Source: Ursus arctos (Eukaryota; Chordata; Mammalia; Carnivora; Ursidae). From it: a stretch of 64,000 bases of DNA. A program made the position numbers and the translations under genes. Shown here piece after piece: positions 46,901 to 55,900 of the stretch. The first letter of the stretch is position 1. Each line of letters begins with the position of its first letter. A model generated the notes under the pieces. That model was not told the DNA's origin. It saw only the letters and a list, made by a program, of their open reading frames with translations, and ran no database searches. Location of the stretch: positions 35,228,475 through 35,292,474 of the forward strand of contig NW_026622808.1 of NCBI RefSeq assembly GCF_023065955.2. The letters are read 5' to 3'.

Positions 46901-49900
46901 AGCAGCCTCGGTGCTCCCCCCCCCCCGCAGGTCTTGCTGCCTCCGAGGGGGGGCGCGCTGCCCGAGCAGGGGCTGCTGCAGCAGCTGGACCTGGTGCCCG
47001 CCTTCCGCCTCTTCGGGGAGCTGCTGCAAGTGAGCAACTGAGGAGAGGGGCAGTGCCCACTTGGGGGGCCCTCCCCCAGGCCTGGAGGGAGCTGGCTGGC
47101 TCTTAGGCCCGTCGGTGACCCCGGCCCCTTGCCCTTAGCACCACAAGCTGGTGCCCCAGATTGAGGCTGCCACGGCCTACACCATCTTCGTGCCCACAAA
47201 CCGCTCTCTGGAGGCCCGGGGCAACGGCAGCAGCCTGGTGAGGCCACTGGGATGGGGCCGCTGCAGGGGGAGGGTGAAAACCCGGAGGGAGCCTCCCATC
47301 CCAGGGCAAAGGGACAAGGCGGGTGGACTGTACCGTCCTGGGCGCTGGGCAGTCCCCAGAGCCCCTGAGCTGCTCCGCTGGCTTCCCTGCCAGGACGAAG
47401 ACACCGTGCGGCACCACGTGATCCTGGGGGAGGCCCTCTCCGCAGAGGCCCTGCAGAGAGGGGGACACCGCAACTCGCTCCTGGGCCCCGCCCACTGGCT
47501 CGTCTTCTACAACCATAGCGGCCAGGTTTGCAGGGGTGGGGGACCGAGAGCCTGCAACCTCTGCTCCAGAGACCACCCATCCTCAGAGACCCTCTCCCTG
47601 CCCCGCCCCCCCGCCAGCCTGCAGCCCCAAGGCGAGTGGGTGGTGGTGTTGGGGAGTGGACTCAACCTCCCACAACACTCCTCAGCCTGAGGTGAACCAT
47701 GTGCTGCTGGAAGGCCCTGTGCTGGAGGCCCCTGGCCGCTCACTGTTTGGCCTGTCGGGGGTCCTGAGTGTGGGCTCAAGCCGCTGTCTGCACAGCCACG
47801 CTGAGTCTCTGCGGGTGAGAGGCCGAGGCCAGGCCCGGGGGTGGGGGTGGCAGGGAGAAGAGCTGGGGGGTTCGGAGCTGGGAGGTGCTGGCTGGCGGCC
47901 TGGCCTGGCTGTCAGGGAGGGAGGGGCACTGGGTCAAGGTGGGAGACGCAGGAAGGTGGGTTTGGGGACCCCACCCCAGGACCACCCGACTCCCCCTCCC
48001 CCCAGGAGAAATGCGTAAACTGCTCCCGAAGATTCCGCTGCACTCAAGGTTTCCAGCTGGAGGTGAGGACAGGGGCTCAGCCTGGCTCTCTGCTCTGCAG
48101 GTGTCCAACCCCTGGAGGCCCAGCTGGCTGGCAGCCGTGTGGGGATGGAACAGCCAGGGCTGCTCCGTCTCTTCTAGAGGCCGGGGGTCCCCGGGCCCAG
48201 GACGGCCTGTCTCCATCCCTCCCTGATCTGCCGTCCAGCTCTTCCACTGATCCTTGTCTGCCTGTCTGCCCATTCACTGCCCTGCCCCTACCCAAGCCGC
48301 AGGCTGAGCCCTCCTGCCTGTCCTCGTTTCCAGAACACCCCCAAGAAGAGCTGTGTCTACCGATCTGGCTACTCCTTCTCCCGGGGCTGTTCTTACACAT
48401 GTGCCAAGAGGATCCAGGTTTGCCTCGCAGCACCCCCACACCCAAGTCTGGCCAGAAAGGGGGAGGTGGGGGTGCAGGCCCAGGGGAGGAAGCTGGACTA
48501 GATTTCAACGGCAGAAGCAGGGCTGGGACTAGGGTGAGGCCAGTGGAGCAAGGGCCCAGAGCGAGGGGTCTGAGGTCAGTGGGGCCAGTGTCTGTCCTGT
48601 GGCCACATCCCAGGGAGTGGGGATGGGGAGAGGGAAAGGGACTCAGCCTGGACACTATCAAGCAGGCTCCAGGGGCAGCTGTGGGCCCAGCACAGGTCCC
48701 TTACCGTGGGATCCGGCACAGCTGTCCCTGGCCCGAGGCTCTGTTTCCTCACCCCTGCCACCCGAGGGTTGAAGAAGGCGGCCTCCATTTCCCTGGTTCC
48801 TGCTTGCTTCATTGTCTGGCTTTGCAGCCTGCCCCCACCGCCCCCACCACTTCCCGTCACTTCCCTTCTCCCTACATCTGGCCTGTGCCGGCCTCTCCCC
48901 GCCCCCTCCCCACAGGTGCCTGACTGCTGCCCCGGCTTCTTCGGCACACTGTGCGAGCCGTGCCCGGGGGGTCAGGGCGGCGTGTGCTCGGGCCACGGGC
49001 AGTGCCAGGACAGGCTCCTGGGCAGCGGGGATTGCCGCTGTCACGAGGGCTTCCATGGAACTGCCTGTGAGATGTGTGAGCTGGGCCGCTATGGGCCCAG
49101 CTGTGCTGGAGGTGAGCCCTGGGGAGGGCAGAGCACAGCGGGTGGAGACAGCCTGGCCGGCCCCGGGGGAGGCACTGAGCGACTCCTGTCCTCCCTTGTT
49201 CCGCTCCCAGTCTGTGACTGTGCCCACGGGCTGTGCCAGGAGGGGCTTCAAGGAGACGGAAGCTGTGTCTGTAATGTGGGCTGGCAGGGCCCCCGCTGTG
49301 ACCAGAGTGAGTAGCCTCAAGGGGGAGAGGCAGGTGACTTCTGGGGAGGTGGTTCCCGGGTCCAAACGACCAGAACCATCTTCCTACCCCCTTCCCTCCC
49401 AGAGATCACAGGCCCTCAATGCCCGAAGAAGTGCGACCCCAATGCCAAGTGAGTGAGCTCAGCCTGGGGCGGGTGGGCAAGCGGGTTGGGGCCGTGGGGT
49501 CAGGCAGGGCCCAGGCTGAGCTAACGCCATCCCTCCCAGCTGCGTGCAGGCCTCGGCGGCGGCGCCCGCCTGTGTCTGTGCCGCGGGATACTCGGGCGAC
49601 GGCATCTACTGTTCAGGTTGGGTCGCGTGGAATGCTCCGGGCGCCCACCCTCCCATTTTCCGTGAAATTTCACCCTGAAACTTTCCCTGCAGGGCCCTTT
49701 CCAGTTCTTCTGGGGCTAGTGTCCATCCGGGTCCCATCTCGGGTCTCACCCTTCCCTCTGACCTCTTCCCTTCTCCCGAGCCCTCCTTCCCGGTCCCCGC
49801 ACTGCCCCTGTGCCTACTCCTCACAGCTCTCTGGGATCCTCTACCCCTAGAGCTGGACCCCTGTGCGCAGGACCGTGGGGGCTGCTCCCCCCATGCCAAC

Positions 49901-52900
49901 TGCACCAAGGTGGCCCCCGGGCAGCGGACATGCACCTGCCAGGATGGCTACGCAGGAGACGGGGAGCTGTGCCAGGGTGAGGCTGGGCCCCGCACCGTGG
50001 GCGGACATGGGGCCGGGGCTCTGGCTTCAGTGTTGTAAGACTCAGGCCAAGGGGCCCACGGGGGGCACTGAGAGCATGGCGGTGAGCACCCGAAGGCACA
50101 GATGAATGGAAGGGCTGCCTGGGGCCACCTCTCATCCCAGCCTCTCCCCGCGCAGAAGTCAACGGCTGTCTCATCCGCCACGGGGGCTGCCACACGCACG
50201 CCGACTGTATCCCCACAGGCCCCCAGCAGGTCGGCACAACAGAGGCGGACGCTGGGGTTGTGCCATTCCCTCATAGGGTGGGGGCCTGCCTCAGACCAGG
50301 CCGGGGAGGAGGTTCTCCTTTTGTCCAGGGCGCTGGCCTGCTCTTGGGTCCCAGCAGCCGCACTGATCAGTATTTGGGACAGGTCTCCTGCAGCTGCCGT
50401 GAGGGTTACAGCGGGGATGGCATCCGGACCTGTGTCCTCCTGGACCCTTGCTCCCAGGTCAGACCCCAGCCCCACCTCACTTCATAGGGGAGGGGGACTG
50501 AGGCAGGAACCAGCCCTCTTTGCCCCGGTCAGGGTCCTAAGGGGCTCTGAAGGGTGAGCCACCCTCCCACAAGCTGGAATCTGACTGCTCAGTAGCAGAC
50601 AGGGCTTTGGGGATTGGACAGGGGTCTTCATGGCTGTTGGGGCAGAGGAGTCTGGGAGCCACTGATGCCTCTCTCTCCTGTCCCTGCATCAGAATAACGG
50701 AGGTTGCAGCCCCTATGCCGTGTGCAAAAGCACGGGGGATGGCCAGAGGACGTGCACCTGTGACGCGGCCCACACCGTGGGCGATGGCTTCACCTGCCGC
50801 GCCCGAGTTGGCCTGGTAATGATGCCCAAGTTGGACCCCTGACCCAGCCTTGGTCATGACCCCCATGGGCCTGACCCATGAGATTGGTTAAGACCCCCAA
50901 TTTGATCCTGATCCTGGCCTTGATCATGACCCTGACCCCCTGACTCCACCTGGGCCTGACCCAGCTATGATCCATGAAACGAATCCTGACCCCAGCTCAG
51001 ACCCCCGGCTTTCCTTTCCTCATCTCTGCCTTGGCCAGACCTTGGGCCGCAGGTGCTGGGACAGGCACCAGGCCCTGAATGGGGGCCACCCAAAATCTGA
51101 GCTGATCCTCGCCCCCCCCAGGAGCTCCTTCGGGACAGGCATGCCTCATTCTTCAGCCTCCACCTCCTGGTAAGTGACCAGCGGACTTCCAATTCTTCGG
51201 TCCAGCCTGGGCCTCTCTGGTCTGCAGGTCCTGCCTGTCTCTGGGCCTCCATGTTCTCATTTGGTCAGGGGGGTGGCTGTTCTGGTCTCTCAGAGGCCAA
51301 CTCTTTTTTTTTTTTTTTTTTTTTTTAGAGATTTATTTATTTGAGAGAGAGTGAGCGAGAAAGAGCCCAAGCTGGGGGGTGGGGAGAGGCAGAGGGAGAA
51401 GCAGACTCCCCACAGAACAGGGAGCCCGATGATGTGGGACTTGATTCAAAACCCTGGGATCATGACCTGAGCCAAACTGAGTCACCCAGGCACCCTCTCA
51501 GAGTCCGAGTCTTTCCTGGAGGATCCATGGAAGCCCCGAGTTGGTCACGAGTTGCCCCTCTTCTACTCAAACTGTTACCGCCTCCCCACAGGAATACAAG
51601 GAGCTCAAGGGTGATGGGCCTTTCACAGTTTTTGTGCCTCGTGCCGATCTAATGACCAACCTGTCACAGGTAAGGCAACCCTCCCCAACCCCAGCAAGGC
51701 TGGGAAGGGATGGGCCCCGGGTGGGCAGGGGTGGGTGCGGGGTGGGAAGGCGGCAGTCAGGGGCCTCCTTCTACCCTCATGACTCCCACTCCAGGACGAG
51801 CTGGCCCGGATTCGCGCCCATCGCCAGCTGGTGTTCCGCTACCACGTGGTCGGCTGCCGGCAGCTGAGCAGCCAGGAGCTGCTGGAGGAAGGCTACGTCA
51901 CCACGCTCTCGGGGCACCCGCTGCGCATCCACGAGAGGGAGGTGGGCCCAGGCCCTGTCCCCCGGGTCGGCCGGCCCCCGCCCTGGACGACCGCACAGAG
52001 CTGGGACGCCACAGCTTTCAAGCCCGGCCCCTGTGCGCCTGGGCCCTGTCCCCGCGCATTTAAGACCCTCTCACCTGCCCTGGGCATGACAGGCTTTAGG
52101 GAGAGGGAGAGGGAGAGAGAGGAGTCTGGCTCCTCGGTACGGGCCCTCGGTAGCGGGCGCGGTCCGGAGCCGGACTGTTGTTGGTCTCCCTCTCCCTAAA
52201 GCCCTGTGTCCATCCGGCCACCGGTCGGTGTGTTTCCCCGGCTGTCTTGGCTCCGCCCACCTCCTGCCCCAAGCCTCGCCCAGTGCAGGCCCCGCCCCCT
52301 CAGCGTCCGAGTGCCCCACCAATCGGCTTCATTGGTCCTGGGCCCCGCCTCCAGGGCAGCATCTACCTCAATGACTTCGCGCGTGTGGTGAGCAGCGACC
52401 ACGAGGCGGTGAACGGCGTCCTGCACTTCATCGACCGAGTCTTGCTGCCTCCCGACGTGCTACACTGGGAGCCTGATGCTGCGCCTGTCCTGCGGGTATG
52501 ACCTGGGCACAGGCCTGGGAGCTTGCCAGGGGCCTCCCATGCTCCCTGCCTGACCTCAAGGCTCACCCGTGCCTTTCTGCAGAGAAACGTCACCGCTGCC
52601 GCGGAGGGCTTCGGTTACAAGATCTTCAGCAGCCTTGTGAAGGTACTGTTCCCGTGTGTGGGCATTTGTGCCCGTGCGTGTGCATGCGGATGGCTGTCCG
52701 TGTGTGTGAGCCTATCCCTTGTGTGTGCACAGGCTGTCTGTGTAAATGAGCCTCCCAGTGTGAGCACAGAGCGTGCTTTTGTGTGCCCACATAGCTGAGA
52801 ATGTCCAGGTGTGCAAGTTTATCCCTGCCTGTACGTCCATGTTCTGCCTGGGATGGCTACAGAAGAGTACAGCTGGCAGGAGGAGCCCCTTCCTGGTCTC

Positions 52901-55900
52901 TGTGGTCCAGCCCCCTACCTCTGCCCCCTGGTCTCTGACTGCCACACCTCTGCTAATCCTTGCCAGGTGGCCGGCCTCCTGCCCCTGCTTCAGGATGCCT
53001 CGCATAGGCCCCTCACCATGCTGTGGCCCACAGACTCTGCCCTGCAGGCCCTGCCGCCTGACCGCCAGGTCTGGCTGTACCACGAAGACCACCGTGACAA
53101 GCTGGCAGCCATCCTGCGGGGCCACGTGATTCGCAACGTGGAGGTGGGTGCTCCCCCCCCCCCCCGTCCTTGGTCCCCACTGCCTGCCACCCAGCCTGCC
53201 TGCCCAGCTCTAACTGTAGTTCCATCCGCTCAGGCCTTGGCATCTGACCTGCCCAACCTGGGCCCACTGCGCACAATGCACGGGACCCCCATCTCCTTCT
53301 CCTGCAGCCGTGCCCGGCCGGTGAGTCTGGGAAGCAGGGGCTGGGGGCTCTGGGAGTGGGGGCTGCGGTACCCCTGTGATCCCATGTACTCTCTTTCCTC
53401 TGCCTGCAGGGTGAGCTCACAGTGGGTGAGGACGAAGCCCGCATCGTGCAGCGACACTTGCCCTTTGAGGGTGGCCTGGCCTACGGCATCGACCAGCTGC
53501 TGGAGCCACCTGGCCTTGGTGCCCGCTGTGACCGCTTTGAGACTCGGCCGCTGGGGCTGGTGAGGGAGGCCATAGGTCAGAGGTGGACAGTCAGGGACCC
53601 TAGCTGACCTGTCCTGTCCATCCATCTGATCTTGCTGTGTTGGCTTCTATTCCTTCCAGAAGATCTGCAGCATTTGCGGGCTGGAACCGCCTTGTCCTGA
53701 GGGCTCACAGGAACAGGTGAGGCCCTGGGAGCTGGGTGGGGGTTCAGGTAGGGCCCAGGGACCACCAAACTCAGGCTGTTTGACTCCTCTTGGCCCAGGG
53801 CAGCCCCGAGGCCTGCTGGCGATACTACTCAAAGTTCTGGACATCCCCTCCACTGCACTCCTTGGCACTGCGCAGCATTTGGGCCCGGTCCAGCCTCTGG
53901 GGCCAACCCCAAGGCCTGGGCAGGGGCTGCCACCGCAACTGTGTCACCACCACCTGGAAACCCAGCTGCTGCCCCGGTCACTATGGCAGTGAGTGCCGAG
54001 GTGAGGGTCCTGAGGTTGCAGGTGCTGCCCATAGCTCTGGCCACTGCTCCTGAGAAAACGTGGTGGTGGGGCGGGGGCAGGTGTGGGTGGTGAGGGGATT
54101 TTACTGGGAGAGAACCCTGGGTGGGGTGTCTTTAGGTTTCTCGGCAGCGAGGGGACTTGGGGGGATTGCGGCTTCTGGAAGAGCTTGGCTGGCCCAGGTG
54201 CGGGAAGGACAGTGTGGTGAGGCTGGGTGAGGTAGGGGTCCTGAGGAGAGCCCCGGCCCCTCCCCCTTCCCTTCCCCCACCCGCTAGCTTGCCCTGGCGG
54301 TGCCAGCAGCCCCTGCAGCGGCCACGGCGTGTGCGTGGACGGCATGAGTGGCAGTGGGCAGTGTCAGTGCCACGCAAGGTTTACGGGGACGGCGTGTGAA
54401 CTCTGTGCCCCAGGAGCCTTTGGGCCCCAGTGCGAAGGTGGGCCATCCTGTTGCCTCCCCTCCACCCGCCCTGCCCTACCCTGTCCTCTGGGCCCTGGGG
54501 CCCCCACACCGACCCCATCCTCCTGCCTGTCCCTCTCCCCAGCCTGCCACTGCACCTCCCATGGCCGCTGTGATGAGGGCCTGGGGGGCTCCGGCTCCTG
54601 CTTCTGTGAAGAAGGCTGGACGGGGCCGAGCTGTGAGGTGCAGCTGAGTGAGTGCCCTTTGCGTCTGTGCCCACCCTGCATGCTTGTACCTGCTTGCGGA
54701 CACCGGGGTGTGCCCCGACTGCACACTCAGGCCGAGGCCCTGGCGGGGTGTGGGGGGGGCCAGGGGCATCCAGGAGGGCAGCTCCTCACCTGGATGTGTG
54801 GGGTGCGCCCTGGGGGGACAGAGCTGCAGCCTGTGTGTGCCCCGCCCTGCGCACCCCAGGCCGTGTGCCGCGCAAACAACAGCTGTGAGTGCAGCCTGGG
54901 CTATGAAGGGGATGGACGCACGTGCACAGGTGAGCAGCGGGTGGGATGTGAGGCGGGAGTTCCCCCCCCCCCCGCCCCTCCTGTCCCCCGGTCCTGCCAC
55001 TCTCTCCCTGCCCCCAGTGGCGGACCTGTGCCGGGACGGGCATGGTGGTTGCAGCGAGCACGCCAACTGCAGCCAAGTGGGCACCGTGGTCACCTGCGCC
55101 TGCCTGCCTGCCTACGAGGGCGACGGCTGGAGCTGCCGGGCCCGCGACCCCTGTGCGGATGGCCGCCGCGGGGGCTGCAGTGAGCACGCCGACTGCTTGA
55201 GCACCGGCCCGGTGAGCAGCCAGGGAGCTGAGCCGCGGGGCAGGGAGGTGCGGGGAGGCTCCACAGAGCCGCCCCCCACCCCGGGGCCCTGAAGAGCACC
55301 CGCCTGCTCTCCCGCCCCAGAACACACGGCGCTGTGTGTGCCATGCCGGCTACGTGGGTGATGGACTGCAGTGCCTGGAGGAGCCCGAGCCGCCCGTGGA
55401 CCGCTGCCTGGGCCAGCCGCCACCCTGTCATGTGGATGCCGTGTGCGCGGACCTCCACTTCCAGGGTGTGCTTCCCTGCCCGCCCCCAGCGCCCGTGCTT
55501 TCCCGCGGTGCTGCCGGCCTGATCACCCGTCCCTCCTTCTGCAGAGAAGCAGGCTGGGGTCTTCCACCTCCAGGCCCCCAGTGGTACTTATGGCCTGAAC
55601 TTCTCAGAGGCCGAGGCGGCTTGTGGGGCCCAGGGAGCTGTTCTTGCTTCTCTCCCTCAGCTCTCTGCTGCCCAGAAGGTGTGTGGGGCCCAGGAGTCTG
55701 GAGCTGAGCCTGTGGGGGCCCCTCGAGTTGGGCCTTAGGTCTCAGCATCCCCTCCTGTCCCTGCAGCTGGGCTTCCACCAGTGTCTCATGGGCTGGCTGG
55801 CCAACGGCTCGGCTGCCCACCCAGTTGTCTTCCCCGCGGCGGACTGTGGCGGTGGTCAGGTTGGCGTTGTCAGCCTGGGCGCCCGGAAGAACCGCTCGGA

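Noticed and set aside
47841..48923. A 360-codon frame across STAB1 introns 35-37
   Set aside because: It crosses known exons in the wrong frame and reads mostly intron. It persists because of high GC content and lack of stops.
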